Shown: in pieces, positions 1 through 9,450 of the stretch
Layout of the letters: each line of letters begins with the position of its first letter
Position numbering within the stretch: position 1 is the first letter of the stretch
From: Coprothermobacteraceae bacterium
Lineage (GTDB): Bacteria; Coprothermobacterota; Coprothermobacteria; Coprothermobacterales; Coprothermobacteraceae
NCBI GenBank assembly: GCA_013178255.1
Contig: JABLWY010000002.1
Span: 1-64,000, forward strand
DNA length: 64,000 nt
Direction: 5' to 3'
Translations under genes and position numbers: made by a program
Notes under the pieces: model-generated
Database searches by the model: none
Seen by the model: the letters and a program-made list of their open reading frames with translations, nothing else
What the model was told of the DNA's origin: nothing

Positions 1-1
1 A

Positions 2-118
2 TCTGGTGCCCACGCCCTGAGGAAACGCCCGGCTCCATTCCGAACCCGGAAGCTAAGCTCAGGGAGGCCGATGATACTGGCGTGCGCGAGCCGCTGGGAA
101 AGTAGGTCGGTGCCAGGT
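2..118 (+). rRNA. rrf: 5S ribosomal RNA
   Basis: The sequence carries the conserved 5S core (CCGAACCCGGAAGCTAAG near 41-58) and the AGTAGGTCGGTGCCAGG 3' end. The first nine bases (2-10) pair with 109-117 to form helix I, allowing G-U pairs, so the gene is complete. A T-rich run (CCTTTTTGCTTT) follows directly. The 16S and 23S genes are expected just upstream, outside the window, in an rRNA operon that ends here. The next gene, on the opposite strand, ends 36 bases downstream. Confidence 0.95.
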
Positions 119-154
119 CCCCTTTTTGCTTTATAGCGCCGTTGAGCCTCTATC

Positions 155-960
155 CTATTCAACGTAGATCATCTTTACCGTCATGCCGCCATCTACGACT
201 AGATTTGTGCCAGTTATGAAGCTGCTTTCCGCAGAGCATAGGAATAGGATGGCGTTTGCAACATCCTCTGGTTTGCCCACTCTCCCAGCGGGATGTTGAA
301 GGTGATCTACTTCGCGCAGTTGTGGAACCTGTCTCTTGCTGCGTTTCTTGTACTCCGATACTTCGATCCACCCGGGGCTTATGGCGTTTACCCTAATGCC
401 TCTAGGTCCTAACGAAATTGCCAAAGCGTGAGTAAGGGACAAGAGCCCGCCTTTTGAGGCTGCGTACGGCTCTCCTTTGGGCTCAGACATGAGCGCCCTG
501 GTAGAGGCGATGTTCACTACCGCGGCGCCACGTTTCAAAGCAGGGAGCAAGTGCTTCACCATTAGGTACGGCGCCCTTAGGTTGACGTTTATAACTTCGT
601 CCCATTCTTCGACAGTTCTTTCTTCTATGGTCTTCCAGTTTCCAAACCCAGCATTGTTCACAGCACATGTACTTCGCCGTATCTATCGACAATTTCTTTA
701 CAGGTTCGCTCGATTTGCTGAGGGTTTGCAAGATCACAGAGCAGAAAATCTACCTTCTCCCCATACCTATTGAGAAAGTCCTCTTTGGCATCGCTTATGG
801 CTTCTAGGTCTTTGTCTATGCCCACCACGTGTGCCCCATTCTCTAGAAAAGCCATAGCTGTGACTAAGCCAATCCCTTGGGCTGCCCCGGTGATTACTAC
901 TACTCTGCCGCGGTACTCGTCGAACTTCAGAAAGTTAGTTGGATTCTCACACATCTGCAT
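155..960 (-). pseudogene. Short-chain dehydrogenase/reductase, broken by a frameshift
   Basis: The two halves together make one classical SDR of about 267 residues. The upstream half (960 down to 658) holds the cofactor motif TGAAQGIG and stops after EVHVL. The downstream half (661 down to 155) starts with NNAGFG and carries the catalytic S/YxxxK region (YAASKGG) and the terminal FITGTNLVVDGG motif. In related proteins HVL runs directly into VNNAG. Here one base is missing at the junction, giving a TGA that overlaps a GTG (GTGA). It may be an inactivating mutation, a sequencing error, or translational coupling of two pieces. The start lies one base after the brxL stop, so it is probably co-transcribed with the BREX operon. 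The substrate is unknown. Confidence 0.8.
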
Positions 961-961
961 A

Positions 962-2395
962 CTAGCTTAACCCGCGTACGGTTATGTTCGGCATGTACGG
1001 AGAAAATTCTTTATCGATAAGGGAAGCCTGTTTTCTTACAATCTGCCTCATTCGCATAGCCGGCTCTAGGCAGTACTGTCTGAAGAACTCTGGATCGAGA
1101 TTATCCTTCGTTGCGTGTGGCTTCAACAGTTTCAGGAAAGCGGCAGCAATCCTCTTCACAGCCCTGGTATCTCTTGTATCAGCATCTCTAGGCACATTAA
1201 GCATTGAGTTGGCTAGGTCGTCTAAGTCCACTGCTTTCCTGAGCAAGTGCAGTATTTCCGAGAAGTACTCAACGTTGAAGCCATAACCGTTCAATTTCAT
1301 GTCTTCGCGTATCCGTGGCAGTTTCCAACCCTCTATGAAGCCGTGAAATCTGTCCAATAGTGCTGACTCCTGGAAGAACTCTGGAAGCGCTGAAAGATAG
1401 AAGTCGCTTACAGGCCTCTTATACTCGTCTAACTCCAAGTTTCCGAGAAGCACAAGCCCTGCAGAGGAACTGTTACTGTATCCTGCTACCGTGAACTTCC
1501 CAGATTCGAGGTAATTCTTGAGAGCGCCTTGAAGTTCGCTTTCATTGTCTCCAAAAGTTATCGATTCTACCTCATCTAGTGCCACCACATCGTACCTAGT
1601 AATTATGCCAGGCTGCTTAGTTGCCACGTTGTAGAAAAGCTGCGCTCGAGTTATCTTGCCGCCGCTCACAACCCATCCGTATTTGCTTATGTTGCTAAAC
1701 AGATAGGACTTGCCAGTTCCTTTGGGGGCTAGCTCTATAAGGTTTAGATTCGGCTCAACAAACGGCAACAGCCGTGAGATAAAAAGTAGCTTTTGTTCAA
1801 AACTCGTGAAACCAGCAGGGTTGTACTCCATTCCTCTTATCAATACGTCAATCCACTCGTCCACCTCGAAGTGCTTGCTGCAATCCTTGAAGTAATCCAA
1901 GTCGGGTATGTAAGGCTGAAAGGGTCTGAAACCGATCATCTCGAAGTGCCCAGGAACGCCATCAGACGGGTACACATAAGTGAGCGTTATAACGCCCCAG
2001 GTTTCGCCTCCAAGAAGGTAAGGCTTATTATCATCGACCACATGCCAGGGTATTTGTGTTTCTGATGATTTGAGTCCCAAGTCGGGTGCCGAAAATCGCA
2101 TTTGGTTTTTCAACACGTCAGGCTCTACGATGATGCGCGTCAGTAGGCTCATCTGCTTTCTTTCGCTCATAATCTTGCCTTTTAGTTTGAGACTCTTGTC
2201 AGGAATGTGCTCTTCTAAGAAGCGCTTTAGCCCATACGTATCTATCTCACCGTTATCAGCCGTGAATCTCTTTGTAAGCCAGTCACGGATGAACGAGGGC
2301 AGGTTGTACTCCGCGAAAAGCCCCTGGATATTCGGCGATTTGTAGAGTGATTCGTTTGGAAAAATCTCCCTAATCTTTCTGTCTAGCTCAGTCAT
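962..2395 (-). CDS. brxL: BREX protein BrxL (short form), AAA-type ATPase
   Basis: This 477-residue protein has a Walker A motif APKGTGKS at about 223-230 and a Walker B VVALDE at about 270-275. The order and spacing match the short BrxL family of BREX phage-defence systems. The long BrxL of type 1 BREX has an added C-terminal Lon-like peptidase domain; I see no sign of it here, and the protein ends after an alpha-helical region. The ATG overlaps the stop of pglZ in an ATGA, so the two are translationally coupled. BrxL is needed for defence in characterised BREX systems. The assignment rests on the motifs plus the neighbouring pglZ, brxC and brxP. Confidence 0.85.
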   Translation of the reverse strand: MTELDRKIREIFPNESLYKSPNIQGLFAEYNLPSFIRDWLTKRFTADNGEIDTYGLKRFLEEHIPDKSLKLKGKIMSERKQMSLLTRIIVEPDVLKNQMRFSAPDLGLKSSETQIPWHVVDDNKPYLLGGETWGVITLTYVYPSDGVPGHFEMIGFRPFQPYIPDLDYFKDCSKHFEVDEWIDVLIRGMEYNPAGFTSFEQKLLFISRLLPFVEPNLNLIELAPKGTGKSYLFSNISKYGWVVSGGKITRAQLFYNVATKQPGIITRYDVVALDEVESITFGDNESELQGALKNYLESGKFTVAGYSNSSSAGLVLLGNLELDEYKRPVSDFYLSALPEFFQESALLDRFHGFIEGWKLPRIREDMKLNGYGFNVEYFSEILHLLRKAVDLDDLANSMLNVPRDADTRDTRAVKRIAAAFLKLLKPHATKDNLDPEFFRQYCLEPAMRMRQIVRKQASLIDKEFSPYMPNITVRGLS

Positions 2396-4770
2396 AGAAT
2401 CTCCCTCTCCTCGAAGCCTCCAGTAATCTCAATCATTATGCCAAGCGCCACGTCCCCAATTTCTACTTTCCCTTCGTAGCGACCGGGTTTCAGCCCTTTC
2501 AATTCAGCTTCGTACTTCTTTTCATTTACTTTGCGCATGTCGTACTTTCGGTCGCCTACCATTATTCGAGGTGTATAACGCGGAGCTGGGGTGAACGAAA
2601 TCTCGATTATAGGCCTGTGAACCTTTACTTCGTACTTCTTTTTGTCTACCCTGTAGGAAACTGGCTTACCTCGCTCTATTTCGAAATAGCACACGAGGAC
2701 TTCTTCCGGTGTCGCCCCTCCATGCACCTCTCGCGACGGTACCCTTTCCAGTGAAGCGTGTTTCAAGGCAACTACGCTCCTTTGGTTCTCACAGGGTCCC
2801 CCGTCAGTCTTCACAGTGAAGTAGTAGTCGTCAACGTAGTCGCGTTGAACCCCCCTTATGCAACGCCCATCATGGTCTACTTCTGCAAAGTCAAGCTTCT
2901 TGAATTCTCCGAACCGCTTTTGGCACAAGAACGAAAAGCCGTGGTCAGCAACTATGACTATTCTGTTATTCTCCTGAGCTATAATCTTTGCTGCGATCTC
3001 TCTTATGATCTCTATCTCCTCAATAATATGATCCGGGTAGGTATAAGGGTTTTGAAAGTGTACGTACGTGTCTAGCCGCTCGTATTTCTCCACGTCGAAC
3101 CTGTTACAGTCGGTTACTGTGGGAAGCCAAGCTTTGCGAATCTCACCCTTCGCAATAGACTTCCTGTAATTCTTACCTTCTTCTTCCAGGAAGTAACTCA
3201 TGAGTGGGAACCATTCTGCACCTAAGCCATCAACCCATATGATTTTGGTGTGCTCATCTTGCGGTGGCAGCTTATGGGATGATTCTATGTCATTGCTGTA
3301 GTACCACTCATAGAACGTATCTCTATTGGCATTGAGTTCGTTGATGAGGTGATCAACCTCCGGTAGCTTTCTATCCAGCACCTTAGAGAGGTTATAGAAG
3401 CGGAAGTATTCCCTAATTTTGGGAGGCAAGTTGTTATCGAGCCTCACAGACGGCCACCCTAAGTAGTAGTGTAGTTCGGGATATAGCTCCTGAGCTGCCT
3501 CAAGATCCCTAGAGAGTTCCTTACTTTCGCTAAGTGACTCAAGTATGTGCTTCTTCTCAGGAATGGTATAGCTAGTAAGCAGGTGTTTTTTCTCAGACAA
3601 GGGTTTACCCTTCAGGGAGTTTAACGTGCTACTCAGGCTTTGCTCCACTGGGGTCACATCTACTCGGAGTTTGTCGCAAAGGTATGTAATGTACTTCTTG
3701 CGTTCTTGTGCGAGCGCTGGGTCTGGATTGTCGAAAATGGCAAGGAAAACGCTTTTCACGAGGCTCGCCGGCGTGAGGTCTTCTAGTTTGTCGAACACTA
3801 ACCTTATATAGCTTCTTTCTGCTTCCGTAGACTTTTCGACATACTTCTTCAGGAGCCAGCGTTCGTACTCGTTCTCTGCTTGCATATATGCTTGGAGTAA
3901 TGTCTGCCAATCGGTACTCCTGACTCTAATCGGGAACTTGTGCTCCAGCAGACGCTCAAGGCTGAAGGGTTTGAACTTGTAGGCGTCCTTTACGAGCTCT
4001 CTCCAGAAGTGCTCTTCCAAAGGATCAAACTGCATGTCCAAATTGATAGCGAAAACGTGCTCCAGGAATGCCCTGGGGTTTTCGATGACCTTGCTTTGAT
4101 AAAGATTGTCGGGCAGGAAATTTTGGCACAGGCTGTTCAGTGTTTTCGATACACACAGAATCTCTGTCGTTGATGGATTTTGCCACAGGCGCAGCCAGTC
4201 ATTAGTAGTCCTGACAATGAATTGCCCTTCGCTTGTAAGATCTGCAAGTTCGAGGTCAAACAGAACATGGTATAACAAGATTCTTGCATCTCCCGCTGGT
4301 TGCTTAGTTAGTATCGTGGGCTGTGGGGCTTCGCTGCTCCTATAGTACGAACTCCAGAATTGCGCCACAAATCGCTCCCACAAACCCATCATCGGAACGT
4401 ATACTCTGGAGTTCGTTCTTGTTTCTATCTCTGAGATTCCACGCAATACTGCAGAGAAGTCAGCTTCGTTTAGGAACCGCATCACTTCTGACAATGGAAC
4501 TACGCAGGATGAAGCGTACCTGGACGATAGTTCTTTGAACATTGAAATGAGCATATCAGGTGTGAACCAAGTGTCTTCCCCAGATAGCTGTTCAGCTAGG
4601 TCAATAGTAACTTCACAACGCTTGTTCAGGGAATCAACGAGTTCCACAAAAGATTCCCTGCTACGGGCAAAAATAAACCTGACAGGAAACCTTCTGTTTT
4701 CAGGTTTAGATGATTCAATGTCTTCGAAGAGCCAGGTTAGGAGGTCATCCAAGTTCTCAAATTCTAGCAT
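2392..4770 (-). CDS. pglZ: BREX phosphatase-like protein PglZ
   Basis: This 792-residue protein has a C-terminal PglZ (alkaline-phosphatase-like) domain. The metal-site motif IIWVDGLGAEW is near residue 514 and VIVADHGFSF near 655. The N-terminal 450 residues are helical and lack recognisable motifs. I chose the ATG at 4770 because GAGGAG lies 7 bases upstream. Longer forms of this frame would run deep into the end of brxC. PglZ is the marker gene of all BREX and Pgl defence systems. The gene starts 20 bases after brxC ends and overlaps brxL by four bases. Confidence 0.9.
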   Translation of the reverse strand: MLEFENLDDLLTWLFEDIESSKPENRRFPVRFIFARSRESFVELVDSLNKRCEVTIDLAEQLSGEDTWFTPDMLISMFKELSSRYASSCVVPLSEVMRFLNEADFSAVLRGISEIETRTNSRVYVPMMGLWERFVAQFWSSYYRSSEAPQPTILTKQPAGDARILLYHVLFDLELADLTSEGQFIVRTTNDWLRLWQNPSTTEILCVSKTLNSLCQNFLPDNLYQSKVIENPRAFLEHVFAINLDMQFDPLEEHFWRELVKDAYKFKPFSLERLLEHKFPIRVRSTDWQTLLQAYMQAENEYERWLLKKYVEKSTEAERSYIRLVFDKLEDLTPASLVKSVFLAIFDNPDPALAQERKKYITYLCDKLRVDVTPVEQSLSSTLNSLKGKPLSEKKHLLTSYTIPEKKHILESLSESKELSRDLEAAQELYPELHYYLGWPSVRLDNNLPPKIREYFRFYNLSKVLDRKLPEVDHLINELNANRDTFYEWYYSNDIESSHKLPPQDEHTKIIWVDGLGAEWFPLMSYFLEEEGKNYRKSIAKGEIRKAWLPTVTDCNRFDVEKYERLDTYVHFQNPYTYPDHIIEEIEIIREIAAKIIAQENNRIVIVADHGFSFLCQKRFGEFKKLDFAEVDHDGRCIRGVQRDYVDDYYFTVKTDGGPCENQRSVVALKHASLERVPSREVHGGATPEEVLVCYFEIERGKPVSYRVDKKKYEVKVHRPIIEISFTPAPRYTPRIMVGDRKYDMRKVNEKKYEAELKGLKPGRYEGKVEIGDVALGIMIEITGGFEEREIL

Positions 4771-4789
4771 GGTTGTCTCCTCACGTTTT

Positions 4790-7700
4790 TCAGTCGACGA
4801 TGTAGTTGCTGAGCTTCTCTTTATACTCTGGGGTCTCTGACAAAGCTGTGACAACTTGCTTTTTGGTGTCAGGGTTTTGCAATAGTATCTTGAGTATCTG
4901 TTTGGCACTTACTAGGTCAAGAGTCACAAGGCGCTGCAGCAACAGGTTAGTTCGCTCTTCGGGCATCTCATCAATAAGTTTAATGAGGTTCGGCGGCGGT
5001 GGCGGCGGAGTGACGCAGTTCTTTATTACGAACTGATACGCTTCCTCTATAACTTCATTTTCACTCCAGGTCAAGACGTTGCTTCCTAGTTGGTTTCTTA
5101 AATGCGTAACTATGTCGTGTATGAGTCCTTCAAGGCAACGATTTCCAGTTGGGCTAGGTATCCTTATGTGTTTGATCAACCACTCTTTGAAAAGCTCACA
5201 TTCGCTGTCAGCATTGAAAACGTTAAGCAACGCTTCGCGCGATTGCAGCAACACTTCTTCGTAGTTCTCTAGCGGAAGATCATCTAGCTGGTTTACTTCC
5301 AAAGCCTTAAGCAGCTCTTGAAGGACCGAAATAGCTCTTCGTCCCTCTTCGTCAAGCACTGTACAGTATACCCAGAGTGGATAACCTCTCGCGCCAACGA
5401 AGTCCTTGAGGTTTCTCAAAGAGAAGTCCAGGTCGGTTACTTTCGTACTAACTAGAGTCGAGATCACGCTGGCTATTCTGGCGCGAACTGCTTGCCTGGA
5501 CAAGAAGGTCCGCACTAAATCTGCAATTTCGTTTTCTTTCCATTGGAACAATTCTTCTGCTAAATGCTTCCTAATGTAATCCATGATGTCCTGTACATTG
5601 AGCTGGAGTGCTGTTGCATCCAAATCATCAGCAACTTTCGCTCTGACCCACTTGCTGAACAGATCTTCCCACTGCACATCCTTGAGAACAGGTTTCAACT
5701 CTTCGTGCACTTGTTCCAGGATTTCAAGGCATTTGGCCACATCACTTTGAGTTATTTCCTCCTCCACGTTTGAGACAAGTTTAGACAATTCGAGAATAGC
5801 CTCTTTAACCTTTGCAGAATCAGCCGCGACTTCTAGCATCCAAAGAGGAATTCCCAGATCCCTTTTTAGTTTGACCCTAATCTCACGCCTCACGTCGCTT
5901 AGACTGACATCTTGAGCTTCGAGGTGCAGGTCAAAGAGGTCTATCAGAAACTCCTTCAACCTTTCTTCTTCAGGGCTTCCGAATTTGACTATCAAATTCG
6001 TTGGCGGTGGGCCTCCGCTTTGCCAGTAGTTGAATAAGGAGACTACGATGTCCCGCATTTTCTCCTTTGTTACTACACTTCCTGTAGTGACTTGGTGTAG
6101 TTTGCCTACGTACTTACGCATCAAGTAACCCATCGCAGCCATGAATATTTGGCTTTGATAGTAACCGTAAGGTGGGCGTCTAAGCTGTTCAAGAGCGTTG
6201 CCTAAATTGAACGTTCCTTCTCTAGCAGCAGTTTCCATCGCTTGGTCTACAAGGGCTGCAGCCTCAAGAATTGGATGGGAGAGCTCTCTGGAGTCGGCGA
6301 GGTTCATTCTAGCGTTGACGATGTATTCGTTATTGTCGTCTACTAAGATGTACCTGAGGAAGCTCTGCAAGCCCTTAGAAGTTTGCTGCAACCAATCTTC
6401 CCTAGTCTCCGGAAACAAGAACAACTCAACTGATGCCTTTGAGTTTTGTTTCTTCCATATGTTCTCGTTCCAACAGCGGCGCAGACTATCCAGGCTCTTT
6501 GAGAAAATCAAAGGGGCAGCTTCGCTCACCAAGTACAGGCCAACGTTTCCCACAAGTTGTCTTTCTGAGCGGTTTCTCAAGATTACGTACGCCCAACCTT
6601 CTTTAGCTCTATTCACCCACTCTCTTAGGGTCTGTTTAGCTTTCTGAGCATAAAGCTCTGCCTCTTTTGCATAACTGTGTTTCTTCGCGACCAGTTCACG
6701 GGCCAAGTAATCCAGGAGCCTCTCCCTTACGTTTTCCTCCAGGACACTCTCAATAACCACAAAGACGACATTGCTGAGTAGCGGATCCAGCGAGATTTCT
6801 TGTAGTTTTGCCTTTATAGAGGCTAAGTGGGATGCATTGCGCGCAATTATAGCAGCCACATGCAGCTCCCAGGGGTTCTTGAACTTAGCAACAACGTCAC
6901 CAAGAAGTTTGGCGCCTTGTGTATCAGCATCTAAGATGATCCCTTGCGCTGGACGCAGGGTAGGTGTGGTCAAAGTTTTCAGAAGGTCCTCTCCCAAGCT
7001 CCCAAACAGAGGTTCACGAAAGATCTGTGCAGCGTCCTCCAATTTCCACCGGAGTTCTCTTTTTGCGATTTCGACCTCGACAGGTGGTATTACTGAACTA
7101 GTCACAATGTACAGATCACCATCGCTTGTTATTACATGCGCTTCGTCCAGGTACCTAAGAACTTCCAGAACCTTTGATTCAGCAAGACTGCCTTCAAATG
7201 CCGCTACTACGTTAGATTTGGACGGAGCCACTAGAGGAACTTCGTTGACGTCAGTATACTTCATCAATACATTGAGCAGTAATACGAGTTTGAAGACTTT
7301 CAGGTAATCTGCGCCCTGGCTCCTTACAGGCTCAAAGTGTGACTTGTATCTGTCAACAGATGCTATGACCCGATCATCATCTGAATTCTCAAACTCCGCG
7401 TAGAAAAAGTCCCAAAGCGCGTCTGCACTTAGGAAAATCTCTCCTTGGTCGCCAGGGTTCTCCTGGATGAACTTTTTGAACCCGAGCTCCTCGTCGAAAA
7501 GGAAGGAGAAGACACTTCTGTTGGTGGAGCCCAAGTTGCGCGATATGAAGGTCAGAAGATAAGCGGTGTAGGGGTGTATAGGGAACATCTGTTTCAGCAC
7601 AGTCTCAGACACTGTTGATCGCTCGTTCGTGCTTCCGTTCTTGATAATAAGGCCTATTGCCCCTTTGATGCGTTCTGTTTCCTGCTGTCGCACCCTTTCT

Positions 7701-8665
7701 AGACTCTCAGAGTCCTCTGACCTAAGGGTGGCAGAAATCAGCTGGTACGTCGTCAGTGGTTCCATCTTGTAGTCGACTACTTTGAACCTGTCTAAGACCT
7801 TCTGTACGTCGTCTTCGCTTATGCTGGTTTGAGCTGGTTTTCGATGGGTGATAAGGTATAGGTAGAAGGTTCCTTCTCTTGACAGTTCTGCAAGGCTCTG
7901 CAATTCAGTTATTACCGTAGAAGGACAAGTGTCCAACAGTGAGGTGAATTCGTCCCAGAAAATGACCAAAGCAGACCCGAGCCCGCGTTCAGTTACTTCT
8001 GCCATAACTTGTTTGATCCATTTGCTCAAGTCATCAGTCATCACGTCGAAGCCGTGCTTGACCAAGAATTTCTGTAGTTCAGTAAGTATAGTCTTGTCCA
8101 TGGCTCGCAACTTATTAAGAAGCTCGTCCTTGTTTGAGACGTAACGCCGCAGTTCAGGTGTTTGCCTAATTGTTTGGTCCCAATCTATATGAAGGGTACC
8201 AGGTCTCTCGATTCTGTTGATCATCGTCTCAAAGTCGCTTTCAGTTCTCACTTGCGGCAGAGCCATCTTGACCTGCTTCTGTATTTCCCAATTGAAGGTC
8301 CTGACGTCGTAGATGGTTGAAGCACCCTTCATGACTACGGGTATGATCCTGTTCGCCTGTCGATAGTTGCGAATCCTTATGGAGAGAGGATTCTCCAGCC
8401 GAGAGCAGAAGTCTTGTACTGAATCCCATGGATCGCTAAGCAGATGCTTTATGACAGATGTAGCGTGGCTTTTGCCGGTTCCGTAAGTTCCCTGTAACCA
8501 AATCGAAAAGTGTGTGGGTCCATGCAAACTGTCCAAGAGAGATTTTAGAAGGTTGTTGAAGCTTTCTGTTGGTATGAACCTCTTCCACTGATCTTCCTTT
8601 TCGTTTGTGAGATCAAATGCTGGTTCGAAGTTAGGATCCAGAGATATCAAATCCTTGTACAACAA
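4790..8665 (-). CDS. brxC: BREX ATPase BrxC
   Basis: This large 1291-residue P-loop protein has Walker A GTYGTGKS at about 59-66 and Walker B LVIFWDEF at about 233-240, followed by a long, mostly helical body. Size and N-terminal ATPase layout fit BrxC/PglY of BREX. Near the C-terminus there is a run of seven residues, TPPPPPP, that looks like a flexible linker. The start is TTG, with GGGAGGA seven bases upstream, and it overlaps the end of the DUF4007-like gene by 19 bases. The neighbours (brxP, pglZ, brxL) make the BREX call secure. Whether it contacts DNA or acts as a scaffold cannot be read from sequence. Confidence 0.88.
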   Translation of the reverse strand: MLYKDLISLDPNFEPAFDLTNEKEDQWKRFIPTESFNNLLKSLLDSLHGPTHFSIWLQGTYGTGKSHATSVIKHLLSDPWDSVQDFCSRLENPLSIRIRNYRQANRIIPVVMKGASTIYDVRTFNWEIQKQVKMALPQVRTESDFETMINRIERPGTLHIDWDQTIRQTPELRRYVSNKDELLNKLRAMDKTILTELQKFLVKHGFDVMTDDLSKWIKQVMAEVTERGLGSALVIFWDEFTSLLDTCPSTVITELQSLAELSREGTFYLYLITHRKPAQTSISEDDVQKVLDRFKVVDYKMEPLTTYQLISATLRSEDSESLERVRQQETERIKGAIGLIIKNGSTNERSTVSETVLKQMFPIHPYTAYLLTFISRNLGSTNRSVFSFLFDEELGFKKFIQENPGDQGEIFLSADALWDFFYAEFENSDDDRVIASVDRYKSHFEPVRSQGADYLKVFKLVLLLNVLMKYTDVNEVPLVAPSKSNVVAAFEGSLAESKVLEVLRYLDEAHVITSDGDLYIVTSSVIPPVEVEIAKRELRWKLEDAAQIFREPLFGSLGEDLLKTLTTPTLRPAQGIILDADTQGAKLLGDVVAKFKNPWELHVAAIIARNASHLASIKAKLQEISLDPLLSNVVFVVIESVLEENVRERLLDYLARELVAKKHSYAKEAELYAQKAKQTLREWVNRAKEGWAYVILRNRSERQLVGNVGLYLVSEAAPLIFSKSLDSLRRCWNENIWKKQNSKASVELFLFPETREDWLQQTSKGLQSFLRYILVDDNNEYIVNARMNLADSRELSHPILEAAALVDQAMETAAREGTFNLGNALEQLRRPPYGYYQSQIFMAAMGYLMRKYVGKLHQVTTGSVVTKEKMRDIVVSLFNYWQSGGPPPTNLIVKFGSPEEERLKEFLIDLFDLHLEAQDVSLSDVRREIRVKLKRDLGIPLWMLEVAADSAKVKEAILELSKLVSNVEEEITQSDVAKCLEILEQVHEELKPVLKDVQWEDLFSKWVRAKVADDLDATALQLNVQDIMDYIRKHLAEELFQWKENEIADLVRTFLSRQAVRARIASVISTLVSTKVTDLDFSLRNLKDFVGARGYPLWVYCTVLDEEGRRAISVLQELLKALEVNQLDDLPLENYEEVLLQSREALLNVFNADSECELFKEWLIKHIRIPSPTGNRCLEGLIHDIVTHLRNQLGSNVLTWSENEVIEEAYQFVIKNCVTPPPPPPNLIKLIDEMPEERTNLLLQRLVTLDLVSAKQILKILLQNPDTKKQVVTALSETPEYKEKLSNYIVD

Positions 8666-9450
8666 CTTTCATTCCTCCCTTCGTACAGGTATCTCAATAC
8701 CTCACAGGGTGTACTGAACTTCACGCAACCCCTTGACGCTGAGGGCTCGAGCATGTTGAACACCAGTGGATAGAGAAAAGAGCCTTCTTGCATTCTCCGC
8801 CTAATTAGACCCAGGTCTGTTGCAAGCATCAACTGTATGGTCGACACCAGCGAATCTGTACCCAAGGTTTCATTTGAAGTTAGGTCCGCGGAGGCCAACT
8901 TATAAACAATGTAGGATACTGTCTCGACTGAGTATGCGAAGCCACCGATCTTGTTTATGAATCTCCGGCCGTTAATGCGTTCAACAACCCCGATTCCAAA
9001 ACCAACGCCCCAGGGGGTCTCCGCAAAAGTGTTAAGCAAAGAAACAACTGCGTTGTTGGCTGTTCTCTCACTGACATTGAACGACTGTTTAATGGCCTCT
9101 CTCAGTTCAGTTGAACTGTGAATTCCAAGGGGTAATTGTGCATAGAACCTGAACAAGGGACTGTTGGTAGCGAGGTTGCAGAATAAGATCGCCCAAGCGT
9201 CATCAGGAGATACTTCCAGTAATCTACGCAAGACGTTGATCACTTCTTGACTATACGGCCTGGCGCTTAGTTCAAGATGTCTAGCGTAAGCTGCCAAAGC
9301 TATCCTTTGGTTTGGTCCGAGCATGGTTAAACGATTAGCCGCGTCTCTTAAGAGCAGGTCTTGCACCCACTCCGCTCTGAGCCCAAAGCATTGGTAGTTG
9401 TATTTTAGGCTATCCATTTTATTGTTGTTCAAAGCAACATCTCTAGGCAT
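8647..9450 (-). CDS. DUF4007-like protein, paralogous to the BrxP C-terminus
   Basis: The 267-residue product resembles the last ~240 residues of the BrxP protein encoded just upstream. Both open with FGLRxEW, followed by LGPxQ, W(A/S)I...N, a SPLxxxY motif, and a matching glycine-rich end of the first half. I read both as DUF4007-type domains, a family known beside PAPS-reductase-like DNA modification or defence genes. Its role is not known. It overlaps the end of brxP by 22 bases and brxC by 19 bases, so it is an integral gene of the operon. The first ATG (9450) has a weak GGAT ahead of it; an internal ATG at 9417 is an alternative. Confidence 0.7.
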   Translation of the reverse strand: MPRDVALNNNKMDSLKYNYQCFGLRAEWVQDLLLRDAANRLTMLGPNQRIALAAYARHLELSARPYSQEVINVLRRLLEVSPDDAWAILFCNLATNSPLFRFYAQLPLGIHSSTELREAIKQSFNVSERTANNAVVSLLNTFAETPWGVGFGIGVVERINGRRFINKIGGFAYSVETVSYIVYKLASADLTSNETLGTDSLVSTIQLMLATDLGLIRRRMQEGSFLYPLVFNMLEPSASRGCVKFSTPCEVLRYLYEGRNESCCTRI

